Shown: in pieces, positions 25,999 to 35,557 of the stretch
Numbering within the stretch: the stretch's first letter is position 1
Layout: each line of letters starts with the position of its first letter
Assembly: GCA_016927855.1 (NCBI GenBank)
Contig: JAFGLV010000074.1
Span: forward strand, 1 to 57,652
Length of the DNA: 57,652 nucleotides
DNA from: Sedimentisphaerales bacterium
GTDB lineage: Bacteria > Planctomycetota > Phycisphaerae > Sedimentisphaerales > Anaerobacaceae
Reading direction: 5' to 3'
Translations under genes and position numbers: made by a program
The notes under the pieces: model-generated
What the model saw: the letters and a program-made list of their open reading frames with translations, nothing else
What the model was told of the DNA's origin: nothing
Databases searched by the model: none

Positions 25999-27426
25999 AT
26001 GCAGGACTCTACGAGAGTGTTTCTGAAAAGACCCCTCGTCGCTCTTCTTGTCAACGCGCTTCTCTGCGGTCCGGCACCAGCCGATCTAGCGGAGCGGATC
26101 GCCGGGATCGTGGGGTCGGCCCGACCGAGCGATTACGCCGTTCAGGTGGTCGAGCCGAAGTCCGGCAAGGTGGTCTACAGCCACAATGCCAAGGCGGCGT
26201 TGATCCCGGCCTCGAATATGAAGCTCATCACCACGGCCGCCGCGTTGAAGTATCTCGGTCCCTTGTTCGAGTACAAGACGTCCGTCACGCTGTGGGGCAA
26301 TACTCTGGTCGTCGCTGGCAGCGGTGATCCGCTGCTGGGCGATAGAGCCGCAGACGCTCGCTATGGGCGCGAGGACGGTTGGATTCTCGCCGCCATCGCG
26401 CAGGGCCTGGAGGAGCGCGAGATCCAGGAGATCAACGACATCGTCGTGGACACCACCGTGTTCGACGACGAACGCGTCCATCCGAACTGGCCTCCGAGCG
26501 ACCTGAATCGCTGGTATGCCTGCGAGGTGTGCGGCCTCAACTATAACGCCAACTGCATCCAGATCACGACTGACAACCGCGCCGGCCGGATCGCCATCTC
26601 CGTTCAACCCCAGACGTCATTCGTCGAGATCGTCAACGAGGTGCAGGCCATCACCAGCGGCGAGGGCGCCGTCGGCGCCTATCGCAATCGGCAGCCCAAC
26701 CGCATCACGATTCGCGGCAAGTGCAAGGACCGGCAGGGACCATTCGACGTCGCTATCGAGAAGCCCGCCGCGATGTTTGGCTTTCTCCTGGCCGAGCATC
26801 TGGTGCGCGCCGGGATTGCGGTGCGCGGCCGGCTTGTCGAAGGTGCCTTCGACCGGACCGGAGCGGGTGTCGAAGTCGTCCAGTTCACGACGCCGCTGGT
26901 CGATTGCCTGCACCGCGCCAACAAAGACAGTCTCGGATTGGCAGCCGAGGCCCTGCTCAAGACCATGGCCGCCGAGAACAACATCGACAAGAAGAACGGC
27001 TCCTGGCAGCAGGGCCGCCAGCTCATCGGCCAGTATCTCTGCGACCTTGGCGTCGCTGCTGAAGAGTTCAAGATCGACGACGGCAGTGGGCTCAGTAGCG
27101 AGAACCGGCTCAGCGCTCACAGCCTCGCGGCCGTACTGCTCGACGTCTATCGCAGTGGCAACTGGGAGCTCTATCGAACTTCTCTGGCCGTCGGCGGCGA
27201 GGACGGGACGGTCGAGCATTATCTCAAGTTCAAAGAGGCGAAGTACCGCGCCAACATCCTGGGCAAGACCGGCTACATCACCGGCGTGCGTTCCTTCTCC
27301 GGAGTCTGTCTGACCGACGAAGGTCCGTACCTGTTCTCCATCCTCTCGAATCGCTCAAGTCTCAGCCGCAACGCGATCAACCAGATTGCCGCTGCTATCA
27401 TCGACGAGTATGGGGCCGGTGATTGA
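25999..27426 (+). CDS. dacB: D-Ala-D-Ala carboxypeptidase/endopeptidase, PBP4 (DacB) type
   Basis: 475 aa, exported (hydrophobic segment about 10-28). Penicillin-binding S13 family: catalytic SNMK (S72-K75, within LIPASNMKLITTAAALK), the second-motif region NKDSLGLAAEALLK (about 310) and LGKTGYITG (about 421) carrying the KTG triad. It trims peptidoglycan peptides in the periplasm. The second motif, usually S-x-N, reads S-L-G here, a possible weakening or alignment shift. Convergent with the GT-C-like gene, 25 bp away. Confidence 0.88.
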   Translation: MQDSTRVFLKRPLVALLVNALLCGPAPADLAERIAGIVGSARPSDYAVQVVEPKSGKVVYSHNAKAALIPASNMKLITTAAALKYLGPLFEYKTSVTLWGNTLVVAGSGDPLLGDRAADARYGREDGWILAAIAQGLEEREIQEINDIVVDTTVFDDERVHPNWPPSDLNRWYACEVCGLNYNANCIQITTDNRAGRIAISVQPQTSFVEIVNEVQAITSGEGAVGAYRNRQPNRITIRGKCKDRQGPFDVAIEKPAAMFGFLLAEHLVRAGIAVRGRLVEGAFDRTGAGVEVVQFTTPLVDCLHRANKDSLGLAAEALLKTMAAENNIDKKNGSWQQGRQLIGQYLCDLGVAAEEFKIDDGSGLSSENRLSAHSLAAVLLDVYRSGNWELYRTSLAVGGEDGTVEHYLKFKEAKYRANILGKTGYITGVRSFSGVCLTDEGPYLFSILSNRSSLSRNAINQIAAAIIDEYGAGD

Positions 27427-27451
27427 GACGCCCCGTCGCCTCCGGCGCATG

Positions 27452-29029
27452 TCACGGACGGAAATAGGCGCGGATTCCGTCGGCATAGGTTTCCACCCGC
27501 CAGTCGGGCCCTGTCGCCTCCAGCAACGGCTCCTCCAGGACCGCCACTCCACGCTGCTCGACGCCCGCCACGATGGCAGCAGGGGGATGCTGCTCGACCA
27601 GCGGCACCAGCGCGGCCGGTCCGACCGTATGCGTAACAGCGCGTTCGCGCTCGGTCAGGGCGTCGGCAACCCGGTAGACCACCGAGCCGCTGGCCAACTC
27701 CGGATAGATGGCGGCGCCTCCTTCGAGCGCATAGAGCGGTCCCAAGGTCAGCACGCGCTTGGGTTCCGGCGTCCTGGCGACAATATCGACAGAGGTCTGA
27801 TGCAGGGCCAGTGGCGTCCATGCCTGGGTCGCGGTCGCATCTCGAAGGCGATGAAGGACTGCGGGATTAGCGAACGCCGTCACGGTCGCGCCGATGAATA
27901 CCACCCACGTAGCGACCCTGAAATCCCGTCCAATCTTGTCTTGCCGGCAGCTTCGACACAAGTTCGCCAAAGGCCAGGCAAGCGCCACGGTCAGAAACGG
28001 CACCGGAGCCGCCCAGTATTGCTCCCACATCGTCGGCGGGATGAAGGCAATCAGGCTGAACGCGCCGGCCAGCAGGCAGGCCGCGACGAGATCCCGCCGC
28101 GTCATGGGCTCGAGATGTCGCCACCGTCGCACGGACGTCCACAGCAGGTATCCGCTGACCGCCAGAAGCACAAGATATTCCGGCTTCGTCAGACAGAACA
28201 ATGTCAGCGTCAGCTTGGGCTGGGTCATACCGATCTGGTGGAGCCAGCGCCCGTACAGAACCGGCAGGCGCACGAGATTCAGCCACACCGCCTGCGGTGC
28301 CTGGAGGCAGACCCAGACGGGCCACGCTGCGATCGCCAGGCCCGCCAGCGAGAAGGGCAGGGCGGCGCGCACCCGGTTTCGAACCGATCCGCCTGCACCG
28401 ACGAGGATGACGCCTAGAAATAGCACTTCCACCAGGGCCGTGGTCACGCGCATGCAGGTCGCGAAGGTCAGTAGAGCCCCTATGACGGCGACACGCCATA
28501 CGTGCCCCTTGCCCTGAAAATCGACGGCGGTGAACAGCCAAAATGCCAGCATGACACAGAGAATCACGGCGTCGTGGTTCCAGGCGCGGCCGGCCGCGTC
28601 GTCCACCTGCGGGTTGAACACGTAAAAAACCGCCGCCGCCAGACCAAACAGCAGGCCTTCCAGACGGTACGCACCGAAAACACGATGGTATGTGACCAGA
28701 ATTAACACAACGACGAGGATGTCACACGCCACCGAGACGAGCCGGCCCGCCAGCAGGTAATGGCGGGTATCGAAGACGCGGTAGATACCGGCCAGCAGCA
28801 GAGGATGGTAGGGCAGTTGGGCGGGATACGAGAAGTCCCGGTAAATCTGCCGGCCCTGGCCCAGCAAGACTGCGGCGGTGCAGTACATGTGCTCGTCGCG
28901 GCTGACCGGCTTGAGCATGGCGTTGGCCAGTAGCGCTTCGCATAGCAAGACCGCGATCAGCACGGCGCAGGCGGCCACGATTCGACGCACGAGCCGGTCT
29001 CTCACTAAACGTCGTTGCAGCAAGGCCAT
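27452..29029 (-). CDS. Multi-pass GT-C-like glycosyltransferase
   Basis: 525 aa with about ten predicted transmembrane helices in the first 400 residues and a soluble C-terminal domain (about 420-525). The first exported loop contains SRDEHMY (about 43-49), the acidic pair typical of PMT/ArnT-like GT-C enzymes, which use lipid-linked sugars. Starts 4 bp after the preceding CNNM gene and ends the four-gene minus-strand operon. Substrate unknown. Confidence 0.72.
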   Translation of the reverse strand: MALLQRRLVRDRLVRRIVAACAVLIAVLLCEALLANAMLKPVSRDEHMYCTAAVLLGQGRQIYRDFSYPAQLPYHPLLLAGIYRVFDTRHYLLAGRLVSVACDILVVVLILVTYHRVFGAYRLEGLLFGLAAAVFYVFNPQVDDAAGRAWNHDAVILCVMLAFWLFTAVDFQGKGHVWRVAVIGALLTFATCMRVTTALVEVLFLGVILVGAGGSVRNRVRAALPFSLAGLAIAAWPVWVCLQAPQAVWLNLVRLPVLYGRWLHQIGMTQPKLTLTLFCLTKPEYLVLLAVSGYLLWTSVRRWRHLEPMTRRDLVAACLLAGAFSLIAFIPPTMWEQYWAAPVPFLTVALAWPLANLCRSCRQDKIGRDFRVATWVVFIGATVTAFANPAVLHRLRDATATQAWTPLALHQTSVDIVARTPEPKRVLTLGPLYALEGGAAIYPELASGSVVYRVADALTERERAVTHTVGPAALVPLVEQHPPAAIVAGVEQRGVAVLEEPLLEATGPDWRVETYADGIRAYFRP

Positions 29030-29033
29030 CGAC

Positions 29034-30041
29034 TCACCATTCCGCCAGCTCGCCCAGGAGCTCTTCGACCAGGTCTTTCATCGTGACGATACCGACGGGG
29101 CTGTCCTGGCCGGCGCGCCGGGACCGCGTCACCAGGACGATCTTCAACTCTTCGCGACGCATGATATCGATCGCGTCGATGACGGGAGTCCCGACATCCA
29201 GACGCCGAATCGGCTTGACGAACCTCTCAAGAGTCTCGAATTCGGCCTCCAGGTCCAACACATCGTAGATATCGACATACCCCACGATGTCGGCCAGCGT
29301 GCCTTTCCAGACCGGCAGGCGCGTGTAAGCGTGCCGTTTGAGCCGGTTGAGCAACTCCGTCCGATCGGCAGCGATATCCACCGACTGGACCCGAGCGAGC
29401 GGGACCATCACCGCGCTGAGGCGCAGGCCCGGGATGTTCACGATCCGATCGACGATGTCACTCTGGACCGGGCTGAGCAGGCCTTCCTCGTGCGTGTCGC
29501 GCAGAATCGCACGCACCTGGTGACTCTGCGCCGAGGCAATGGTCTTTCGCGAAGACAGCGGCGCGCCGGTCAGCCGCGCGAAGGCCTGCGACGCCACCCT
29601 CAGCAAAGGCACCGCGCCGCACCAGGTCAGGACGCGATGCGTGGCAAACAGCAGGGGGGCCAGCCAAGCCGTCAAGATATCGGCGCGGTAGAGAAAGAGA
29701 CTCTTGGGTATGGACTCGCCGAAAACGAACAACAGTGGCGCCGTTGCCAGCGTGGCGAGCAGTTCGGCCGCACGCTCCGAGCCTGCCACCGCGAGAAAGA
29801 GAAACGTCACGCAGCTCGTGGCCAGGTAGTTGGCGAGATTGTTGCCGACCAGCAACGCCAGCAGTAGACCGGGACCGTCGCGCATGACGCTGGTGAGCAT
29901 CTGGTGGCGCAGGCCACCCGTCTCGGTCGCCAGCCGCAACCTCAGCCGGCTGAGCCGATAGATGCCGGTTTCCAGACCCGAGAACAGGGCGGAGAAGCCG
30001 AACGCTACGACGGCCAGCAAGATCGCCACCTTAGTGTCCAT
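29034..30041 (-). CDS. CNNM/CorC-family membrane protein (second copy)
   Basis: 335 aa from ATG 30041 (MDTKVAILLAVV); a longer in-frame opening lies inside the neighbouring gene and is rejected. DUF21/CNNM transmembrane domain (about 1-170, with FSGLETGIYRLSR and FGESIPKSLFLYRAD) followed by a CBS pair (about 205-330, with MVPLARVQSVDI). No C-terminal CorC/HlyC domain, unlike its upstream paralogue. The family is linked to Mg2+/Co2+ transport. Its start overlaps the stop of the upstream paralogue by 11 bp, implying coupled translation and perhaps a heteromer. Confidence 0.88.
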   Translation of the reverse strand: MDTKVAILLAVVAFGFSALFSGLETGIYRLSRLRLRLATETGGLRHQMLTSVMRDGPGLLLALLVGNNLANYLATSCVTFLFLAVAGSERAAELLATLATAPLLFVFGESIPKSLFLYRADILTAWLAPLLFATHRVLTWCGAVPLLRVASQAFARLTGAPLSSRKTIASAQSHQVRAILRDTHEEGLLSPVQSDIVDRIVNIPGLRLSAVMVPLARVQSVDIAADRTELLNRLKRHAYTRLPVWKGTLADIVGYVDIYDVLDLEAEFETLERFVKPIRRLDVGTPVIDAIDIMRREELKIVLVTRSRRAGQDSPVGIVTMKDLVEELLGELAEW

Positions 30042-31299
30042 GCGATGAAATCGGCTCCAGCGACAGGACGACCGTTTCGATGCGGTGACGGCGCACGCGC
30101 TGCACTGTAAACCGCACGTTCCCCAGGCGGGCCACGTCTCCGCCTCTGGGAATCTTGCCCAGCAGGGCGGTGACCAGCCCGCCAATCGTGGACAGGCGCG
30201 TCTCGCCCAGATCGATGCCGAACACGTCGGCCCAATCATGAATCGCCAGATCGCCGGACAGGCGGTACTCGAAGGGCCCGAGCTGCTTGATCGGCTCTTC
30301 GTCGCTCGTGACGGCCGCCGAGCCGAAAAGCTCCTCCGCGATGTCCTCCAGGTGCACGGAGCCGGCAATGCCGCCATATTCGTCCACAACGAGGGCCATA
30401 TCCGTCTCGGTCTTGCGAAAGAACTCCAGCAGGGACTCGACGCTCTTCTGCTCGGGCACGAATTGGGCCGGCTGCACGAGATGATCGACGGACACGCCGG
30501 GCCGCAGCAGCAGTTGCCTCAAGTGTACGATGCCGATGACCCCGTCGATGTCCCCGATATATACGGGAATCTTCGTCAGGCGGTGCTTTCGCATGCGCTG
30601 GCGGACAGCGGGCGGAGGTTCGGAAACGTCACACCCGACGATGTCCACGCGCGGCTGCATCACGTGACGTACCTTGAGAAAGCCCAGCTCCACCACCTCG
30701 GCCAACAGCTTGTTCTCGTCCTCGGTGATCAACCCGCGCCGGCGACTGTAGTCGATGACCGAGCGAAACTCGCTCATAGTGATCGCGCGAGGCAAACGCT
30801 GGTGACCGAGCAACAGCCGCAACACGGGTTCCAGAAAGACCGCGCGCGCCAGAAAGGCCACCGGATTGAGAACCTGCACGCACAAATAGACCGGCACCGC
30901 CGCCGCCAGAGCCACCGGCCGGGAGCTGGCATAGGCCAGCGATTTGGGTAGGATCTCGCCGAAGAGAACGAGGGCGAAGAACGTGCCGAAGGCCAAACCG
31001 GTGGCGGCCGGAATGCCCCATTGGGCCTTGACACGCAGCATTAGGACGCTGGAGAGCGCGAAGAACAGGACGTTGACGATCATGTTGCCCAGTAGCAGGC
31101 AGTTCAGCAGTTGACCGGGCTTGGCCAGCAGATGGGCCAGCAGCTTGGAGACTCTGTTCTTGGCGGCGCCGAGTTGCTTGATCTGTCGGCGCGTGAGATT
31201 GAAGAAGGCTGTCTCCGAACCGGAGAAGAAGGCCGATCCGGCCAGAAGAAACACCATGACGATCAGCCGGCCGACGTTCTCGTAGACAGCGGCGATCAT
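30031..31299 (-). CDS. CNNM/CorC-family transporter (hemolysin C-like)
   Basis: 422 aa, complete architecture: DUF21/CNNM transmembrane domain (about 8-185; FFSGSETAFFNLTRRQI, FGEILPKSLAYA), two CBS domains (about 205-330; VMQPRVDIVG, VVDEYGGIAGSVHLEDI) and CorC_HlyC domain (about 345-422; STIGGLVTALLGKIPRGGD). Likely Mg2+/divalent-cation efflux or homeostasis at the inner membrane. Overlaps the upstream histidine-kinase gene by 4 bp and the downstream paralogue by 11 bp. Confidence 0.92.
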   Translation of the reverse strand: MIAAVYENVGRLIVMVFLLAGSAFFSGSETAFFNLTRRQIKQLGAAKNRVSKLLAHLLAKPGQLLNCLLLGNMIVNVLFFALSSVLMLRVKAQWGIPAATGLAFGTFFALVLFGEILPKSLAYASSRPVALAAAVPVYLCVQVLNPVAFLARAVFLEPVLRLLLGHQRLPRAITMSEFRSVIDYSRRRGLITEDENKLLAEVVELGFLKVRHVMQPRVDIVGCDVSEPPPAVRQRMRKHRLTKIPVYIGDIDGVIGIVHLRQLLLRPGVSVDHLVQPAQFVPEQKSVESLLEFFRKTETDMALVVDEYGGIAGSVHLEDIAEELFGSAAVTSDEEPIKQLGPFEYRLSGDLAIHDWADVFGIDLGETRLSTIGGLVTALLGKIPRGGDVARLGNVRFTVQRVRRHRIETVVLSLEPISSHGH

Positions 31300-32087
31300 C
31301 GGTGTTCGGGCCGGGACTTCGGCAGCCGCAGGCGAAACGTCGTGCCCTCGCCCAGACGGGATGTGACGCTGATCCGACCGGCGTGAGCTTCTGCGACCCG
31401 CTGGCAGAAAGCCAGCCCTACGCCGGAACCGGAACCCTGGGCGGGACGATCCGCCTCCGTCTTGGTCGTGAAGAACGGCTGGAAAACGCGCTCGATGTCT
31501 TCCGGCGCGATGCCTTTGCCTGTGTCGCTGACGGCTAGCTCGACGTGCTCGTCAGCGGCGCTGGCGGCAATCGTCAGGATTCCGCCTGCCGGCAGCATTG
31601 CGTCTCTGGCATTGAGGATCAGGTTCATCAGCACCTGTTGAATCTGCACGGGTACGCACGTCAGCTCGAGGTCCTGCGGCACTTGAACGCGAACGGTGAT
31701 CCCGTCCTTGCCAAGATCGCGGCAGAGGCAGGTAAACACCTCCTCGACCATCGCCAGGATGTTGGCCTTGCTCGTTTGCTGTTTGCGACCGTTGGCCATC
31801 GTCAACATGCTACCCATAATCCGGGCGGCGCGCTGACAATTGCGCACCGTCTTATCCAGCGCTTTGGCCGCCAATTCCCGGTCGTCGGGGTTCTGCACCG
31901 CCAGAGCCGCGTAGTTGGCCAACGGCGTCAGGAGATTGTTGATCTCGTGAGCGATCATGCTGGTAGCTGAACCCAGGCTGGCCAGCGCCTGGAGCTGGAG
32001 GTTCTGCGACTTGAGAGCGCTGTTTTCCTGTTCTTTCTTTGCCAGCCGGTGGTGCAGAGACAGACGCTTGTCGATGATGCTTGCCAA
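31296..32087 (-). CDS. Soluble histidine kinase
   Basis: 263 aa from a TTG start (32087) with AAGGAG upstream. A short coiled coil (1-35) leads into HisKA (MIAHEINNLLTPLANYAAL, His near 47) and HATPase (VLMNLILNARDAM, DTGKGIAPEDI, GSGSGVGLAFCQRV). No membrane segment and no sensor domain, so it may be driven by partner proteins. Heads an operon with two CNNM proteins, and a receiver-only regulator is encoded divergently about 600 bp away, a possible partner. Confidence 0.88.
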   Translation of the reverse strand: MASIIDKRLSLHHRLAKKEQENSALKSQNLQLQALASLGSATSMIAHEINNLLTPLANYAALAVQNPDDRELAAKALDKTVRNCQRAARIMGSMLTMANGRKQQTSKANILAMVEEVFTCLCRDLGKDGITVRVQVPQDLELTCVPVQIQQVLMNLILNARDAMLPAGGILTIAASAADEHVELAVSDTGKGIAPEDIERVFQPFFTTKTEADRPAQGSGSGVGLAFCQRVAEAHAGRISVTSRLGEGTTFRLRLPKSRPEHR

Positions 32088-32257
32088 CGGACTGCTCCTT
32101 CTATAGAATGGGCCCGACGGTATCCGTACGAGAGCATTATCTATCGGAAGTCGTTGCCTTACAAGGTTCTATATCGACCTGGGAGGCGTTTTTTCTTGAA
32201 CGGCACAGTCGCTCCTGCCTGGCGTTTGACGAGCCGGCAAATAGGGGGGCACTCGCC

Positions 32258-32524
32258 ATGAACGAGCAACGGATTCTCGACGAGCTTCTAGCTCTGCTGG
32301 AAGGCACTGGCGTGAAGGTGCGCCGGGAAGCGATGGGTGGCAGAGGAGGCGGGCTGTGCGCTGTCAAGGGCGAGCATATCTTCTTCCTTGACACCGAGTC
32401 GGCCTCCGCCGAGACGGCAGCCCTCTGCGCCCAGGCCATCACCAGACTGATGGACATCGAGGCGGTCTACGTTCGTCCTGAGGTTCGCCAGTTCATCGAA
32501 GGCCATGCCGGCTCGGTGACCTAG
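32258..32524 (+). CDS. Small hypothetical protein
   Basis: 88 aa from ATG 32258 (MNEQRILDELLALLEGTG). Small alpha/beta protein: amphipathic helix, a Gly-rich turn (MGGRGGGLCAVKG), strand HIFFLDTES, a helix rich in Ala, and the motif EAVYVRPEVRQFIE. No known catalytic motif. Divergent from the histidine-kinase operon and upstream of the receiver gene. Probably real (consistent codon use, compact fold); family unknown to me. Confidence 0.6.
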   Translation: MNEQRILDELLALLEGTGVKVRREAMGGRGGGLCAVKGEHIFFLDTESASAETAALCAQAITRLMDIEAVYVRPEVRQFIEGHAGSVT

Positions 32525-32705
32525 CCTTCGCAAGAGTGTGTTGTGCCGGCTTGTGTTCTAACGGCAGGGCGGGAAATGCGCTCCGCGGCGGGAAAATGCT
32601 TGAATTCCACGCGGGCAGGAGCGAAAAGATTGGTTTTGAGCACCGAAACCGGAATTCGGCGGCCCACGACAGGGCCCCCGTTGATTGTCAGGATCGGGAG
32701 TCGCT

Positions 32706-33206
32706 ATGTCCCCAGGACGTCGCCAGGCGCAGCCTGAGAAGTTGCCTTTGATTCTGGTCGTCGATGACAACCACCAGAACCTCGAATTGATCCAGGCCTA
32801 TCTCGAAGACGTCGAGTGCGAGACAATGTCCGCGCGCGACGGCGTGGAGGCCTTGGACACGGTCGCCAAGACCAAACCCGATCTGGTCCTGCTCGACGTG
32901 ATGATGCCCAAGATGAGCGGCTTCGAGGTCTGCCGTCGTATAAAGACCGATCCCGAGACCAGCGACATCCCTGTCATCATGGTCACCGCGCTAAACGAGT
33001 TCGGTGACATCGAGCGTGGCATTGACTCCGGCACCGATGATTTTGTCAGCAAGCCGGTCAATCGGCTGGAGCTGCTGACCCGCGTCAAGACGATGCTCAA
33101 ACTCAAGCACCTCAGCGACACGCTCCAGCGCACCGTCGCCTACCTGAGTGAGATCGAGAAGCAGGCGCAGATCACACCTTCGAGCCGGCCCGGCGACACG
33201 CCGTGA
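32706..33206 (+). CDS. Single-domain response regulator
   Basis: 166 aa from ATG 32706 with GGGAG upstream. Receiver domain about 18-135: VVDDNHQN acidic pocket, phospho-Asp in LLDVMMPKMSG, MVTALNEF and KPVNRLEL Lys. A C-terminal helix (about 135-155) resembles the linker of PleD-type regulators, but no output domain follows. Probably relays phosphate or acts by protein contact. Confidence 0.9.
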   Translation: MSPGRRQAQPEKLPLILVVDDNHQNLELIQAYLEDVECETMSARDGVEALDTVAKTKPDLVLLDVMMPKMSGFEVCRRIKTDPETSDIPVIMVTALNEFGDIERGIDSGTDDFVSKPVNRLELLTRVKTMLKLKHLSDTLQRTVAYLSEIEKQAQITPSSRPGDTP

Positions 33207-33418
33207 CCCGTACCACCCCGGCCCAGGACCGCACCTGCAAGACCCTATAACGGTCCCTTCAAGACCCAGACAATCGCTACAGCGTGTACAACCGCCATGA
33301 CGGATGGCGCGACGCGGATGACGGCGGGCCTTCTGCGTGAACGCCAGTTAACCCGCCCTTCAAATCGGCCGATATTACGGCAGTAACGTTTGATTTCTCG
33401 TGTTTCTCGGAGCGAGGG

Positions 33419-35026
33419 ATGACCGGACTGCTTGAGATATTCGGTAGGGCGATAACGGTTGACGCGTCGGATTTGATCTGGCATTGGCTTGATGAGCGCC
33501 GCCAGCGACAGCCCGATACGGAATCCTCTTCGCCGCAAGAGCGTCATCTGGATCGCATCGTTGACCTGATGGGCGAAGGTAAGGCGGACGCCGCTGAGCA
33601 GCAACTGCGGCTCTACCTTTTCGAGCATCCGTCGTGCCCGCACGGTCGGCTGGCGGCAGCCGCGTCGGCCTTGAGAGTCGGCAGTCTAAAGGAGGCCATT
33701 GAGGACCTCAATTCTGTCTACCTCAGGCAGCCCAACCACACCTTAGCCCTCTACGTGCTAGGGCACTGTTACGAGCGATTGGGGCATCAGGCCCAGGCCG
33801 TCGAGTTCTACCAGGACTGTCTCAAGTTCAAAGGCTACCTCCAGTTGCCCGCCCAGCGTCTGGCAGCCGTCTATTTCAAGAACGGCCGGCTCGATGATGC
33901 CATCGCTGAATACGAACTACTCAAGCAGCACTACCCCGACGATATTGCCGCCCTCGTAACGCTCGGCCACCTCTACATCATTACCGCCCAGTACGCCAAG
34001 GCCATCGAGACCTTCAACCAGGCCATCCTGATCCACCCCGACAACTTCGTCGCTCGGGATGAATCCATCGACCAACTCCTTCAATCCGGCCGTCCTGAAG
34101 ATGCGCTGGACGAGGTGGACGCCCTGCTGGCCGGGCAGCCCGAAAGGGCGGACCTCCTCGCCAAGCGGGCCGACATTCTGGTCGGCATGGGCGCCTCGAC
34201 CGATGCCATCGCCCAGTACCAGCAGGCGATCAGAATATGCCCGGACTACCTGGAAGCTACCATCAAGCTCGGCACGGCCTACTTGCGCATCGAGGCCGAG
34301 CAGTTGGCCGCCCAGCAGTTCAACCGAGCCATTGAAATCAACGATGCCATCGTCGAGGCCTATATCGGCCTCGCTGTCGCCCAGCAGTGTGCCGGACATA
34401 GACCTGAAGCCCTCAATACGCTGACCCTGGCCGCCGCAATTCAGCCCAACAGCTCGTTCCTCTTCGCCGAAACCGCCAAGCTCATCCTGAAAGCCGCTCT
34501 GGAAGCGAATCTCCTGGCCGCACCCGACGCTGGCCAGGCACTCGACGAAATCGTCTTGATCGCCCACCAGAGACATCTGGCGGAATTCCCACACAACCCC
34601 GACCTCCATTACCGGCTCGGCATCCTCTATATGAACGCCGACCGGCACCGGGATGCTGCCGCGTCGTTCACCGCGGCGCTTCAGATCAACCCAACCTTCG
34701 CACGGGCCAAGACCAAGCTCGTCGTCTGTCTGATGGAAACCGGACGTCACGACGAAGCGCTCGATTTGATCCGACCCGTCGGCGTAACGGATCCTCGCAC
34801 CCTCGATCTCTACTATCGCACCGCGCTGCTCTACGCCAACCGCGTCAAGTTCGCCTCCTCCGTCATCAACCTCCAACGCCAGATTCAGGACAACCTCGAC
34901 CTGGCGCTCGACCCAACCACGAACCTCGCGATCATCCTCCAGAACCTGGGCCTATCCGACACGGTCGGCCTCATGTGGGAGAACCTCTGCCAGACCGCCG
35001 CCCACGCCTCCGCGGCCGCCGACTGA
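33419..35026 (+). CDS. TPR-repeat protein
   Basis: 535 aa, nearly all helical, with about ten tetratricopeptide repeats (for example ALYVLGHCYERLGHQAQAVE, AALVTLGHLYIITAQYAKAI, HYRLGILYMNADRHRDAAAS). No signal peptide or membrane helix, so a cytoplasmic scaffold. Ends 70 bp before the left provirus boundary, making it the last chromosomal gene on that side. The 212-bp gap upstream (33207-33418) holds nothing I recognise. Confidence 0.88.
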   Translation: MTGLLEIFGRAITVDASDLIWHWLDERRQRQPDTESSSPQERHLDRIVDLMGEGKADAAEQQLRLYLFEHPSCPHGRLAAAASALRVGSLKEAIEDLNSVYLRQPNHTLALYVLGHCYERLGHQAQAVEFYQDCLKFKGYLQLPAQRLAAVYFKNGRLDDAIAEYELLKQHYPDDIAALVTLGHLYIITAQYAKAIETFNQAILIHPDNFVARDESIDQLLQSGRPEDALDEVDALLAGQPERADLLAKRADILVGMGASTDAIAQYQQAIRICPDYLEATIKLGTAYLRIEAEQLAAQQFNRAIEINDAIVEAYIGLAVAQQCAGHRPEALNTLTLAAAIQPNSSFLFAETAKLILKAALEANLLAAPDAGQALDEIVLIAHQRHLAEFPHNPDLHYRLGILYMNADRHRDAAASFTAALQINPTFARAKTKLVVCLMETGRHDEALDLIRPVGVTDPRTLDLYYRTALLYANRVKFASSVINLQRQIQDNLDLALDPTTNLAIILQNLGLSDTVGLMWENLCQTAAHASAAAD

Positions 35027-35095
35027 ATCACTGCGAAAGGTGCGTACAACGCCGCCTCCAACCCGTTTCCCCGCCGCTGCCTCCGCCCGACGCGA

Positions 35096-35123
35096 ATGAA
35101 ACATAACATATCTTGTGTGTCTT
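35096..35123. repeat. attL: dif-like XerC/XerD site
   Basis: 28-bp site with dif geometry: 11-bp arm ATGAAACATAA, 6-bp centre CATATC, 11-bp arm TTGTGTGTCTT. In reverse complement the first arm becomes TTATGTTTCAT, matching 9 of 11 bases of the E. coli XerD arm (TTATGTTAAAT). The arm toward the provirus is the poorer XerC-like one. Shares 15 identical bp (35100-35114) with attR. Confidence 0.75.
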
Positions 35124-35217
35124 GAATCGAGTGACATTCGCTCGCTTCCTTGTGGCGTGGTTCTCATTTCTCCCTGCCGCGTGTCCCTGACCAGTGCTGA
35201 CCGGCACGCGGCTGTTT

Positions 35218-35332
35218 CTCTCCCGAGCGCAAAGGGGCGTGCGCTGGGCTGGCTGCTTCGGTGCACCGGAAACGCTGGCCTTACAGATGAGCAGGAAATG
35301 GCCTGTTCTCGGTTCGATTCCGAGGGGAGAGA
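35218..35332 (+). tRNA. tRNA-like structure, anticodon arm not canonical
   Basis: Acceptor CTCTCCC (35218-35224) pairs perfectly with GGGAGAG (35325-35331), extendable by a T-A pair; discriminator A. D-arm stem AGCGC/GCGCT with loop AAAGGGGCGT (35226-35245). T-arm CTCGG-TTCGATT-CCGAG (35308-35324) has the canonical loop. A variable-arm-like hairpin GCAGG-AAATGG-CCTGT is at 35291-35306. The 63-nt region between D and T arms is too long and contains no good 5-bp/7-nt anticodon hairpin; the best candidate (35259-35277) has wobble pairs and a 9-nt loop. Position 8 is G instead of U. No CCA is encoded. It is viral, just inside attL. Identity cannot be assigned. Confidence 0.5.
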
Positions 35333-35440
35333 TTTCGCTCTACGTCGCGGACCAGGCAACGCAGGGGTGCGACCTGGAAGGACGGCGTGTGAGGTTAGTT
35401 GGCAGAGGGGGCCGGTAGCACGGATGCGACCGGCCCATCT

Positions 35441-35509
35441 GCGTTACGCCTGCCACCTGGTTGCAGACGTATCCGGCGCGAGCGATCCGGCCGGCTCGCG
35501 TTACGCCTG
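35441..35509 (+). repeat. GCGTTACGCCTG repeats in the viral leader
   Basis: Exact 12-mers at 35441-35452 and 35498-35509; a one-mismatch copy at 35709-35720 and an inverted one-mismatch copy at 35830-35841 lie inside the first gene. A 9-mer CGAGCGATC is also repeated (35479, 35521). Candidate operators or Rep-binding iterons ahead of the early genes. The remaining viral leader (35333-35557) shows no convincing gene. Confidence 0.45.
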
Positions 35510-35557
35510 TGCGATCGACACGAGCGATCGGGGAACCGGCCGGCCGGAGGCGTTACC

